DNA of 64,000 bases from Pseudomonas tremae (GCF_001401155.1 NZ_LJRO01000384.1:62001-126000), one strand, 5' to 3'; positions 45,046 to 54,385 are shown, counted from the stretch's first letter. The notes: generated by a model from the sequence alone, not told the origin. A program made the numbers and translations.

Positions 45046-45062
45046 ATGGCCGCGAAATTGCT
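45046..45062 (+). promoter_or_regulatory. sigma-54 (RpoN) promoter of gcvHPT
   Basis: The sequence TGGCCGC-GAAA-TTGCT matches TGGCACG-N4-TTGCW with one mismatch, and the invariant GG (45048-45049) and GC (45060-45061) are exactly 10 bases apart. It ends 57 bases before the gcvH ATG on the coding strand. Confidence 0.8.
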
Positions 45063-45118
45063 AGCGTTAACTCATATTGCTCGCGTTCTGCGCGGGCCCT
45101 GTTCTTCGAGGAGTTTGT

Positions 45119-45502
45119 ATGAGCGAGTTGCGATTCACCGTTGACCATGAATGGCTGCGTGCCGAAGCAGACGGCAGTATCACGGTAGGGATCACGCCCT
45201 ATGCGCAGGAATCACTGGGCGACGTGGTTTTTGTGCAGCTCCCGGATTTGCAGACCTACACTCAACACGCCGAAGTATCGGTGGTGGAATCGGTGAAAGC
45301 CGCCAGCAGCATCAACATGCCACTGGACGGTGAAGTCGTCGAGGTCAATTCCGCGCTTGATGCTACGCCCGAGCTGGTCAATGAAGATGCTCTCGGTGCA
45401 GGCTGGTTCTTTCGCTTCATTGCGCAAGATGCCAACGCCATTCATGGCCTGCTGGATCAAGACGCTTACGACCGCCTGATCAAAGCCAACGCCGAAGCCT
45501 GA
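45119..45502 (+). CDS. gcvH: glycine cleavage system H protein
   Basis: GcvH carries the aminomethyl group on a lipoyl arm between the P, T and L proteins. The 127-residue protein has the lipoyl-attachment Lys60 in VVESVKAASSI. The ATG at 45119 has CGAGGAG 6-12 bases upstream; the frame opens earlier but without support. It is the first gene of gcvH-gcvP-gcvT behind a sigma-54 promoter, 10 bases before gcvP. Confidence 0.96.
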   Translation: MSELRFTVDHEWLRAEADGSITVGITPYAQESLGDVVFVQLPDLQTYTQHAEVSVVESVKAASSINMPLDGEVVEVNSALDATPELVNEDALGAGWFFRFIAQDANAIHGLLDQDAYDRLIKANAEA

Positions 45503-45512
45503 GGAGCGAGCC

Positions 45513-48377
45513 ATGACTGACCGTATTCAACTGAGCACTGCCAACGAATTCATCGCCCGTCACATCGGCCCACGCGCCGAAGACGAGCAAGCCATGCTGC
45601 AGACGCTGGGTTTTGACTCCATCGAAGCCTTGAGCGACAGCGTGATCCCGGAAAGCATTAAGGGCACCAGCGTTCTGAACCTGCCAGCCGGGCAAAGCGA
45701 AGCTGACGCGCTGGCCTCGATCAAAGCCATTGCCGGCAAGAATCAGCTGTTCAAGACCTACATCGGCCAGGGTTACTACAACACTCACACCCCTGCGCCT
45801 ATTCTGCGCAACCTGCTGGAAAACCCGGCCTGGTACACCGCTTACACGCCATACCAGCCAGAAATTTCCCAGGGTCGCCTGGAGTCCCTGCTCAATTTCC
45901 AGACGCTGATCAGCGACCTCACCGGCCTGCCGATTGCCAACGCATCGCTGCTCGACGAAGCCACCGCCGCCGCCGAAGCAATGACCTTCTGCAAACGCCT
46001 GAGCAAGAACAAGGGCAGCCAGCAGTTCTTCGCTTCCAGCCACTGCCACCCGCAAACCCTCGATGTATTGCGCACCCGTGCCGAGCCGCTGGGGATTACC
46101 GTCGTGGTCGCGGATGAAACCGAGCTAGGCGATGTCAGCGATTACTTCGGCGCGCTGCTGCAGTACCCGGCCAGCAATGGCGACATTTTCGATTATCGCG
46201 AACTGGTCGAGCGCTTCCACGCTGCCCACGCGCTGGTGACTGTCGCCGCTGACCTGCTGGCCCTGACCTTGCTGACCCCGCCGGGCGAATTCGGTGCCGA
46301 TGTCGCCATCGGCAGCGCCCAGCGCTTTGGTGTGCCACTGGGTTTTGGAGGACCGCATGCGGCCTATTTCTCGACACGCGATGCGTTCAAACGCGACATG
46401 CCGGGCCGCCTGGTCGGCGTGTCGGTAGACCGTCATGGCAAACAGGCTTTGCGCCTGGCCATGCAGACTCGCGAGCAACATATTCGTCGTGAGAAAGCCA
46501 CCAGTAACATCTGCACCGCGCAAGTGCTGCTGGCCAACATCGCCAGCATGTACGCCGTCTATCATGGCCCGCGCGGCCTGACACAAATTGCCAACCGGGT
46601 TCATCAGTTCACTGTGATCCTGGCTAAGGGCTTGAGCCAGCTGGGCTTCAAAGCCGAACAGGCGTTCTTCTTCGACAGCCTGACCCTGAACACCGGCAAC
46701 AAAACCGCTACCCTGCACGCTGCCGCCCGCGCCCGACACATCAACCTGCGCGAGATCGACGACCAGCACCTGGGCCTTTCGCTTGATGAAACTACCTCGC
46801 AATCGGCTGTCGAAGCGCTGTGGGAGATCTTCGCCAGCGATGGCCAGACACTGCCTGACTTCTCTGTATTGGCTGAAAGCGGCCTGTCGCGCCTGCCCGC
46901 AGCCCTGCTGCGCAAGTCGGCAATCCTCAGCCACCCGGTGTTCAACCGCTATCACTCCGAAACCGAGCTGATGCGCTACTTGCGCAAGCTGGCGGACAAG
47001 GACCTGGCGCTGGACCGCACCATGATCCCGCTGGGCTCATGCACAATGAAGCTGAACGCTGCAAGCGAAATGATTCCGGTGACCTGGGCCGAGTTCGGCA
47101 ACCTGCACCCGTTCGCACCTGCCGAGCAAAGCGCCGGTTATCAACAACTGACCGATGAGCTGGAAGCCATGCTCTGCGCAGCCACCGGCTATGATGCCAT
47201 TTCGCTGCAACCCAATGCCGGTTCGCAGGGTGAATATGCCGGCCTGCTGGCCATTCGCGCTTACCACCAGAGCCGTGGCGATGAACATCGCGACATCTGC
47301 CTGATCCCGTCGTCGGCCCACGGCACCAACCCGGCGACCGCCAACATGGCCGGCATGCGCGTGGTGGTAACCGCCTGCGACGCACGCGGCAACGTCGATA
47401 TCGAAGACCTGCGCGCCAAGGCCATTCAGCACAGCGAACAGCTTGCGGCCATGATGATCACTTACCCGTCCACCCACGGCGTATTCGAAGAGGGCATTCG
47501 CGAAATCTGCGGCATCGTTCACGACAACGGCGGCCAGGTCTACATCGACGGCGCCAACATGAACGCGATGGTTGGCCTGTGTGCGCCGGGCAAGTTCGGT
47601 GGCGATGTGTCGCACCTCAACCTGCACAAAACCTTTTGCATCCCCCACGGCGGCGGCGGCCCGGGCGTAGGCCCGATCGGCGTGAAATCGCACTTGGCAC
47701 CGTTCATGCCCGGCCATGCACGCATGGAGCGCAAGGAAGGCGCGGTATGCGCGGCACCGTTCGGCAGTGCTAGCATTCTGCCGATCACCTGGATGTACAT
47801 CCGCATGATGGGCGGCGAAGGCCTCAAGCGTGCCTCGCAGCTGGCGATCCTCAACGCCAACTACATCTCGCGTCGCCTGGAAGAACACTACCCGGTGCTG
47901 TACACCGGCACCAACGGCCTGGTTGCGCACGAATGCATCCTTGATCTGCGGCCGATCAAGGACAGCAGCGGCATCAGTGTCGATGACGTGGCCAAACGCC
48001 TGATCGACTTCGGTTTCCATGCTCCGACCATGTCGTTCCCGGTTGCCGGGACCTTGATGATCGAGCCGACCGAGAGCGAGTCCCGAGAAGAACTGGACCG
48101 TTTCTGCGACGCCATGATCAAGATCCGTGAAGAAATCCGCGCGGTCGAGAACGGCTCGCTGGACAAGGACGACAACCCGTTGAAAAACGCGCCACATACT
48201 GCCGCAGAAATCGTCGGTCAATGGAGCCATCCTTATAGCCGTGAACAGGCGGTGTACCCGGTCGACTCGCTGATCGAGAACAAGTACTGGCCTCCGGTCG
48301 GGCGTGTCGACAACGTGTTTGGCGACCGCAATCTGGTCTGCGCCTGCCCGTCCATCGAGAGTTATCAGGAAGCTTGA
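45513..48377 (+). CDS. gcvP: glycine dehydrogenase (decarboxylating), P protein
   Basis: GcvP is the PLP enzyme that decarboxylates glycine and passes the aminomethyl group to GcvH. The 954-residue single-chain form has two homologous halves. The PLP lysine lies in the C-terminal half in HLNLHKTFCIPHGGGGPG. The N-terminal HIGPRAEDEQAML and central PLGSCTMKLN signatures are present. Length is standard (950-960). It is coupled with gcvH (10-base gap, RBS GGAGCGAG). Confidence 0.97.
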   Translation: MTDRIQLSTANEFIARHIGPRAEDEQAMLQTLGFDSIEALSDSVIPESIKGTSVLNLPAGQSEADALASIKAIAGKNQLFKTYIGQGYYNTHTPAPILRNLLENPAWYTAYTPYQPEISQGRLESLLNFQTLISDLTGLPIANASLLDEATAAAEAMTFCKRLSKNKGSQQFFASSHCHPQTLDVLRTRAEPLGITVVVADETELGDVSDYFGALLQYPASNGDIFDYRELVERFHAAHALVTVAADLLALTLLTPPGEFGADVAIGSAQRFGVPLGFGGPHAAYFSTRDAFKRDMPGRLVGVSVDRHGKQALRLAMQTREQHIRREKATSNICTAQVLLANIASMYAVYHGPRGLTQIANRVHQFTVILAKGLSQLGFKAEQAFFFDSLTLNTGNKTATLHAAARARHINLREIDDQHLGLSLDETTSQSAVEALWEIFASDGQTLPDFSVLAESGLSRLPAALLRKSAILSHPVFNRYHSETELMRYLRKLADKDLALDRTMIPLGSCTMKLNAASEMIPVTWAEFGNLHPFAPAEQSAGYQQLTDELEAMLCAATGYDAISLQPNAGSQGEYAGLLAIRAYHQSRGDEHRDICLIPSSAHGTNPATANMAGMRVVVTACDARGNVDIEDLRAKAIQHSEQLAAMMITYPSTHGVFEEGIREICGIVHDNGGQVYIDGANMNAMVGLCAPGKFGGDVSHLNLHKTFCIPHGGGGPGVGPIGVKSHLAPFMPGHARMERKEGAVCAAPFGSASILPITWMYIRMMGGEGLKRASQLAILNANYISRRLEEHYPVLYTGTNGLVAHECILDLRPIKDSSGISVDDVAKRLIDFGFHAPTMSFPVAGTLMIEPTESESREELDRFCDAMIKIREEIRAVENGSLDKDDNPLKNAPHTAAEIVGQWSHPYSREQAVYPVDSLIENKYWPPVGRVDNVFGDRNLVCACPSIESYQEA

Positions 48378-48474
48378 TCGCCCCGCTGCCCGCTCGCACC
48401 CTTCCTGCCTGATTCATGGGCCTGAGAAGCGCAAGCGGGCAATGCGGCATGGCCCGTCTACCAAGGAATTGAAC

Positions 48475-49599
48475 ATGTCTACTGAAACCCTGTTGACCAC
48501 GCCTCTGCATGACCTGCACCTCGAACTCAGCGCCAAAATGGTGCCTTTCGCTGGCTACGATATGCCGGTTCAGTACCCCGCTGGCGTGATGAAAGAACAC
48601 CTGCACACTCGCGCTCAGGCCGGGCTGTTCGATGTATCGCACATGGGTCAGATCCGCCTGAGCGGCGCCGATGCCGCCAAATCGCTGGAAACCCTGGTGC
48701 CGATGGACATCATCGACTTGCCGGTCGGCATGCAACGCTACGCCATGTTTACCAACGAGACCGGCGGTATTCTCGATGATCTGATGGTTGCCAATCTCGG
48801 CAACGATCAACTGATGCTGGTGGTCAACGCCGCCTGCAAGGATCAGGACCTTGCTCACCTGTGCAAGCACCTGGCAGGTCATTGCAAGATTGAGCCGCTG
48901 TTCGAGGAGCGTGCCCTGCTCGCGCTGCAGGGTCCGGCCGCTGTTACCGTCCTGGCACGCCTGGCCCCCGAGGTCGCGGGCATGACGTTCATGCAGTTTG
49001 CCAGTGTCAAGCTGCTGGGCATGCAATGCTACGTCAGCCGTTCGGGCTACACAGGCGAAGACGGCTACGAGATTTCGGTCCCTGCGGAACACGCTGAAAC
49101 CCTCGCCCGGTGTCTGCTGAAAGAGCCGGAAGTAGCGCCGATCGGTCTGGGCGCGCGCGATTCCCTGCGCCTGGAAGCAGGTCTGTGCCTGTATGGTCAT
49201 GACATGGATGCGCAAACCTCGCCGATTCAGGCCAGCCTGCTGTGGGCAATATCGAAGGTGCGACGCGCCGACGGCGCGCGCGCTGGCGGTTTTCCGGGCG
49301 CCGAACTGATTTTTGCCCAGCAAGCCAACGGCGTGGATAAAAAACGTGTCGGCCTGCTGCCTCAGGAACGCACGCCAGTCCGGGAAGGCACGCAAATCGT
49401 CGATGAGCAGGATTCGGTTATCGGCAAGGTGTGCAGCGGTGGCTTCGGGCCAAGTCTCGGCGGCCCGTTGGCGATGGGTTACCTGCACAGCGATTACACA
49501 GCGCTGGATACACCTGTCTGGGCGATGGTGCGCGGCAAGAAAGTGCCCATGCGGGTTAGCAAAATGCCTTTCGTTGCGCAGCGTTACTTCCGCGGCTAA
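48475..49599 (+). CDS. gcvT: glycine cleavage system aminomethyltransferase, T protein
   Basis: GcvT transfers the methylene unit from GcvH to tetrahydrofolate, releasing ammonia. The 374-residue protein begins at the ATG at 48475 (AAGGAA upstream). Signatures are VSHMGQIRLSG, the folate-binding D-x-L-x-x-N segment, RSGYTGEDGYEI and GLGARDSLRLEAGLCLYG. It follows gcvP after 97 bases. In P. aeruginosa and P. putida other serine/glycine genes (sdaA, sometimes glyA) lie between gcvP and gcvT, but they are absent here. The gap carries only a weak 8-bp inverted repeat. Confidence 0.96.
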   Translation: MSTETLLTTPLHDLHLELSAKMVPFAGYDMPVQYPAGVMKEHLHTRAQAGLFDVSHMGQIRLSGADAAKSLETLVPMDIIDLPVGMQRYAMFTNETGGILDDLMVANLGNDQLMLVVNAACKDQDLAHLCKHLAGHCKIEPLFEERALLALQGPAAVTVLARLAPEVAGMTFMQFASVKLLGMQCYVSRSGYTGEDGYEISVPAEHAETLARCLLKEPEVAPIGLGARDSLRLEAGLCLYGHDMDAQTSPIQASLLWAISKVRRADGARAGGFPGAELIFAQQANGVDKKRVGLLPQERTPVREGTQIVDEQDSVIGKVCSGGFGPSLGGPLAMGYLHSDYTALDTPVWAMVRGKKVPMRVSKMPFVAQRYFRG

Positions 49600-49641
49600 A
49601 TAAAGGCGTCAAAAAAACAGCTCTGTGAATGTCAGCAACTT

Positions 49642-49677
49642 CGCTGTTTCCAGTACTCCCGACACTCGGAAACAGCG
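49642..49677 (+). terminator. hairpin after gcvT, weak terminator
   Basis: A 10-bp perfect stem CGCTGTTTCC/GGAAACAGCG with a 16-base loop lies 42 bases after gcvT. The sequence after it is AT-rich (CATTAATAAATAG) but has no T run, so termination is uncertain. The rest of 49600-50003 is the long leader and promoter region of the cold-shock gene, with no other gene seen. Confidence 0.4.
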
Positions 49678-50003
49678 CATTAATAAATAGACGAAAAACG
49701 CACCTATAAAGTGCAAAAAGTTATATCGGTTTTCTGAATGCACTGTATGAGTGAGCGCCTGCTCACCGCGCCAAAGCCCCGGAAACAGGGTCCCGGAGCG
49801 GTAAACATCAGGGACTTGTTTTTGTAACTGAAGTTGGCGTAGAGTTTCCGGACTGTGTTTGCATGGGTCGCTGAATCTGGGCCTGGGCAGTAGCTCTAGG
49901 TTGCTACAACCCGCTCTACGTTTCTTACTTCCTGCAACCAGCCCCAGTGCTTTCTTGTTTGAGAAAGGCTGTCACTAATTAAAGCGTCAAAGGAAATAAG
50001 ACA

Positions 50004-50216
50004 ATGGCTGAACGTCAGAGCGGTACCGTCAAGTGGTTCAACGACGAGAAAGGTTTCGGTTTCATCACGCCTGAGAGCGGCCCGGATCTGTTCGTACACT
50101 TCCGCGCTATTCAGGGCAACGGCTTCAAGAGCCTGAAAGAAGGCCAGAAAGTGACCTTCGTTGCCGTACAGGGTCAGAAAGGCCTGCAGGCTGACGAAGT
50201 ACAGGCTGAAGGCTGA
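50004..50216 (+). CDS. CspA-family cold-shock protein
   Basis: A 70-residue single-domain nucleic-acid-binding protein that acts as an RNA chaperone. The RNP1 motif KGFGFITP and RNP2 motif DLFVHF are intact, after the family start SGTVKWFNDEKG. AAAGGAAA lies 7-14 bases upstream. A gap of about 400 bases precedes it, compatible with the long structured leader usual for cold-shock genes; whether it is cold-induced cannot be read from sequence. It has a strong terminator. Confidence 0.93.
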   Translation: MAERQSGTVKWFNDEKGFGFITPESGPDLFVHFRAIQGNGFKSLKEGQKVTFVAVQGQKGLQADEVQAEG

Positions 50217-50245
50217 CTCCTACTCAGCTTCGGCTACACACAAAA

Positions 50246-50275
50246 GCCCTTGGCATTGCTGCCAAGGGTTTTTTT
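50246..50275 (+). terminator. terminator of the cold-shock gene
   Basis: A 9-bp stem CCCTTGGCA/TGCCAAGGG with a 4-base loop is followed by seven T, 30 bases after the stop codon. Confidence 0.92.
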
Positions 50276-50317
50276 ATGGGTGCAATCTGTTCTCTACGCG
50301 CGTAACAGGCGCCTATG

Positions 50318-50344
50318 AAAAAGCCGACTTGATGTCGGCTTTTT
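50318..50344. terminator. bidirectional terminator between the cold-shock gene and lptG
   Basis: AAAAAGCCGAC/GTCGGCTTTTT, an 11-bp perfect stem with a 5-base loop. It is flanked by A and T runs in both directions and lies 15 bases after the lptG stop on the minus strand. Confidence 0.9.
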
Positions 50345-50358
50345 CAATCCTGCGGACG

Positions 50359-51420
50359 TTACCCGGCGCGACGCAGCAACAGCAAGCCGGCCAGCGCACA
50401 CGCCGCGGCAGGCAGCAGTACCGCCAGCAACGGCGGGAAGCCGAACAACAGACTCGATGGGCCGAGCAGGTCCTGAATGATGCGGAAAGTGAAACCGACC
50501 ACAACACCGGTGAACACCCGCTGCCCCAAGGTGACCGAACGCAGCGGGCCGAAGATGAAAGAGATCGCCATCAGAACCAGCGCCACGGTCACGGCAGGCT
50601 GCAAGACCTTGGTCCAGAACGCCAGCCAGTAACGGCCATTGCTCAGCCCCTGATCGGCCAGATAGTGGGCGTAGCTCCAGAGCCCGCTGATCGACAGAGA
50701 CTCGGGTGGCATGATCACGGTGCTCAGCAGTTGCGGGCTGAGCGACACATCCCAGCGCTCTTCCGGTGTATTGATGACTTGTGTGCTGCCTTCATTGAAA
50801 TGCGTAGTGCTGACGTCCTTCAATTCCCAGTAGTCGGTCTTGAAATGGGCCTCTTTGGCGAAGCTCGAGGTCAGCATGTGGCGCTGATCGTCGAAGCGGT
50901 AGCGCGTCACACCCAGCATCAGCCCGTTGGGCTGCACGGTATTGATGTGAATGAACTCGTCACCCTGACGATGCCACAGACCATGCCTTGCGCTCTGCGC
51001 ATCACCCGAGCCCTGAGCCAGCGAACGCGCTGCCTGAGCCTGGTTTTCAGCGTAGGGCGCTACGTACTCGCCTACCAGCACACCGGCAACCATCAGGAAC
51101 AGCATCGGCTTCATGACCGCCCAGACAATACGCCCGATGGACACACCGGCGGCACGCATGATGGTCAGTTCGCTGCTGCTGGCCAAAGAACCCAGGCCGA
51201 TCAGGCAGCCGATAAGGGCTGCCATCGGCAGCGTGTCATAGACGCGCCGTGGTGCGGTCATCAGGACGTAGCTGAGAGCATCCGCAAGCGTGTAGGTGTC
51301 ATTGATATCGCCCATCTCGTCGATGAAGGCGAACAGCGAAACCAGTCCCAGAATGATCCCCAATACCGCAAGAATCGCCAGAAATACGCTTTTACCGATG
51401 TACCGATCAAGCTTGACCAC
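50359..51420 (-). CDS. lptG: LPS export ABC transporter permease LptG
   Basis: LptG with LptF and LptB extracts lipopolysaccharide from the inner membrane and passes it to the periplasmic Lpt bridge. The 353-residue YjgP/YjgQ-family protein has six membrane segments, three at each end, around a large periplasmic domain (about 125-265). The VKLDRYIGKSVFLAI start and the S-S-E-L-T-I-M-R-A-A-G-V coupling-helix segment are typical. Its start overlaps the lptF stop by 14 bases. Confidence 0.94.
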   Translation of the reverse strand: MVKLDRYIGKSVFLAILAVLGIILGLVSLFAFIDEMGDINDTYTLADALSYVLMTAPRRVYDTLPMAALIGCLIGLGSLASSSELTIMRAAGVSIGRIVWAVMKPMLFLMVAGVLVGEYVAPYAENQAQAARSLAQGSGDAQSARHGLWHRQGDEFIHINTVQPNGLMLGVTRYRFDDQRHMLTSSFAKEAHFKTDYWELKDVSTTHFNEGSTQVINTPEERWDVSLSPQLLSTVIMPPESLSISGLWSYAHYLADQGLSNGRYWLAFWTKVLQPAVTVALVLMAISFIFGPLRSVTLGQRVFTGVVVGFTFRIIQDLLGPSSLLFGFPPLLAVLLPAAACALAGLLLLRRAG

Positions 51421-52534
51421 GAGTCACCTCCGTGACACTACGACGACTCGCCATCTTCAGACGCAGAGGCTCCCAATAGAACAGCACCAGACCAATGCAC
51501 AGGTAAATGGCATGCACCCACCACATGCCGAGGCTGAGCGGCAGCTTGCCCTTCTCGAGCGAGCTGCGTACCGAGATCAGAATGGCCAGATAAGACATGT
51601 ACAGAAGGATGGCCGGCAGCAGCTTGAGGTAACGGCCCTGACGCGGATTGACCCGTGACAGGGGAATCGCCATCAGCGTCACGATGAACACTGACAGCGG
51701 CAACGAAATGCGCCATTGCAACTCGGCCACGTTACGCGGCGTGCTGCTGCCGACCAGTTCGCTGGTCGGGATGGCTTCGCGGTCGGTGATTTCTTCACTG
51801 ATTTCAGGCTTGGGCAACGCCGCGCCGTAGGTGTCGTACTTGACCACGCGATAATCGGCAGCGCCCGGATTGCCGTCGTAGCGATAGCCGTTTTCGAGGA
51901 TCAGGAAGCGACTGCCATTGGGCTGGACCTCTTGGTGGCCCTTCTCGGCGACCAGCACGGTGATGCCGTTGTCCTTGCTCTTGTCGCTGGACATGCGCTT
52001 TTCGGAAATGAACACACCGCCCAGTTGCGAACGGTCTTCCGACAATTCTTTGGTGTAGGTGATACGCGTGCCGTCACGCAGCGCCTGGAAGCGGCCCGGT
52101 ACCAGCGTATCGAACTCGGTCATGGCGTCCTGCTGATTGATCAGCAGCGAAAACTGCGTAGCGCCCTGCGGTGCCAGGCTGAAACTCAGCCAGGCGACCA
52201 CCAGCCCGACCAGCGCAGCCGGCCCCATGGTCATGGCGAGCAGACGCTGCTGGCTCATGCCGGTTGCGGCCAGCACGGTCATTTCGCTTTCCAGGTACAT
52301 GCGGCCGTAGGCCATCAGGATTCCGAGGAACAGGCCCAACGGCAGGATCACCTGCAGAAAGCCCGGCAGGCGAAAGCCCATGATCATGAACAGCACGCCC
52401 GGATCAAGCGCACCGGAAGCGGCTTGCGCCAGGTACTTGATGAAGCGCCCGCTCATGATGAACACCAGCAATACGGCGCTGATCGCGCTCAGGGTAAGCA
52501 GCACTTCTCGGGACAGATAACGGAAGACAATCAA
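51407..52534 (-). CDS. lptF: LPS export ABC transporter permease LptF
   Basis: The partner permease of LptG, 375 residues. I place the start at a TTG (52534), with GGAG 9-12 bases upstream. This gives the family start (M)IVFRYLSREVLLT and a normal length, whereas the ATG-initiated frame at 52681 adds 49 residues that read into the divergent pepA promoter region. Membrane segments lie at about 14-36, 57-79, 100-120 and three near the C-terminus, with a periplasmic domain between. The Y-L-E-S-E-M-T-V-L-A-A-T-G-M coupling helix is present. It is divergent from pepA, as is usual. Confidence 0.92.
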   Translation of the reverse strand: MIVFRYLSREVLLTLSAISAVLLVFIMSGRFIKYLAQAASGALDPGVLFMIMGFRLPGFLQVILPLGLFLGILMAYGRMYLESEMTVLAATGMSQQRLLAMTMGPAALVGLVVAWLSFSLAPQGATQFSLLINQQDAMTEFDTLVPGRFQALRDGTRITYTKELSEDRSQLGGVFISEKRMSSDKSKDNGITVLVAEKGHQEVQPNGSRFLILENGYRYDGNPGAADYRVVKYDTYGAALPKPEISEEITDREAIPTSELVGSSTPRNVAELQWRISLPLSVFIVTLMAIPLSRVNPRQGRYLKLLPAILLYMSYLAILISVRSSLEKGKLPLSLGMWWVHAIYLCIGLVLFYWEPLRLKMASRRSVTEVTRGQA

Positions 52535-52851
52535 ACCAGACACTCCAGAGTTGTCAGGCTCAGGCAGCCAAACAGGGAAAATTGTGAGCCACGGCAACCA
52601 GAAATTCACGCCGGCAAAAGGCGTGGGCATCAAAAAATATGCGGCATTATCCTGTGAATGTACGTTTCTGTCACTGCGCACCGGGGATAGTTCGCAGATA
52701 CACGTAAAGCAGCCAGCTTTGCGGGGTTGTCAGCAGTCATGCAGCAGGGTCAAACTGCAGGGCTTATCGCAGGCATCGCCTCTGAAACACATCGGCCGTG
52801 CAGCGTACGTCATTCATACAGCGATTCTCATCGCCTACTCGGGGACCCCAC

Positions 52852-54326
52852 ATGGAATTGGTTGTTAAAAGCGTAAGCCCAGAAACCTTGAAAACTGCAA
52901 CGCTGGTGGTCACCGTCAGTGAAAGCCGGGTGCTGGCCGGTACAGCGAAGACTGTCGACATCCTCAGCGGCGGCGCCATTTCCGCATTCCTGAAGCGTGG
53001 CGATCTGGCGGGCAAATCCGGCCAGAGCCTGTTGCTGTCCGGGCTGCCTAACATCAAGGCAGAACGCGTACTGCTGATCGGCACCGGCAAGGACGGCGAC
53101 CTGTCGGACCGCCAACTGAAGAACTGACGTGCCTTAAAGGCCTGGGCGGCAGTGATGCTGCGATTGCTCTCGATGACCTGTCCGTGAAAAACCGCGACAC
53201 CTACGGCAAGGCTCGCTTGCTGGTCGAAGCACTGGCAGATGGCGAATACGTCTTCGACCGTTTCAAGACCCAGAAAGCCGAAGCCCGTCCGTTCAAGAAA
53301 ATCACCTTGCTGACTGACAAGGTCAGCGTGGCTGATGTCGAGCGCGCGGCCACTCATGCTCAGGCGATTGCCACCGGCATGGCGCTGACCCGCGACCTGG
53401 GCAACCTGCCGCCGAACATCTGCCACCCGGTCTATCTGGGCGAAGAAGCCAAGGCGCTGGGCAAGGCGCACAAGAATCTGAAAGTGGAAGTCCACGACGA
53501 GAAGAAACTTGCCGATTTGGGCATGGGCTCGTTTCTCGCAGTGGCCCAGGGCAGCGCCCAGCCACCTCGCCTGATCGTCATGAACTATCAGGGCGGCAAG
53601 AAAGGCGACCAGCCTTTCGTGCTGGTCGGCAAAGGCATCACCTTCGACACGGGCGGTATCAGCATCAAACCCGCTGCCGGCATGGACGAGATGAAGTTCG
53701 ACATGTGCGGCGCTGCCAGTGTGTTCGGCACCCTGCGCGCCGTACTCGAACTGAAACTGCCGATCAACCTGGTGTGCATTCTGGCCTGCGCCGAGAACAT
53801 GCCAAGCGGCACCGCCACGCGACCGGGCGACATTGTCACCACCATGAGCGGCCAGACAGTCGAAATCCTCAACACCGACGCCGAAGGCCGCCTGGTGCTG
53901 TGCGATGCACTGACCTACGCCGAACGTTTCAAGCCACAGGCGGTGATCGATATCGCAACCCTGACCGGCGCCTGCGTGGTTGCATTGGGCGGCCATACCT
54001 CCGGCCTGCTGGGCAATAACGATGCGCTGATCAATCAGTTGCTCGACGCGGGCAAGCTCGCGGATGACCGTGCATGGCAACTGCCGCTGTTCGACGAGTA
54101 TCAGGAACAGCTGGACAGCCCGTTCGCCGACATCGCCAACATCGGTGGCCCGAAAGGCGGCACCATTACGGCGGCCTGCTTCCTGTCACGCTTCACCAAG
54201 GCTTATGACTGGGCTCACCTGGACATCGCCGGCACTGCGTGGCTGAGCGGCGGCAAGGAAAAAGGCGCCACCGGGCGTCCGGTTCCTCTGCTCACTCAAT
54301 ACCTGATCGACCGCGCTGGCGTTTAA
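52852..54326 (+). pseudogene. pepA: leucyl aminopeptidase PepA, frame-disrupted
   Basis: PepA is a manganese/zinc cytosolic aminopeptidase that also acts as a DNA-binding regulator. The N-terminal part (52852-53127, 91 residues) ends at a TGA after SDRQLKN. The rest continues in another frame from about 53110 (LKGLGGSDAAIALDD...) to 54326. Against a P. aeruginosa PepA recalled from memory, about 16 bases are missing around 53117-53125, where AACTGA occurs twice two bases apart. The catalytic domain is intact (GKGITFDTGG, MKFDMCGAA, NTDAEGRLVL). The 380-residue downstream frame starts at a GTG (53184) and might be made alone. A sequencing or assembly error is possible. Confidence 0.8.
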
Positions 54327-54385
54327 GTAAAGCAACCCTGGCGTATCGGGCTGCCCCCTGATACGCCACAGGTTCCGGACCGCAC

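Noticed and set aside
47037..48230. 397-codon minus-strand frame opposite gcvP
   Set aside because: Antisense shadow; the plus-strand GcvP motifs cover the whole region.
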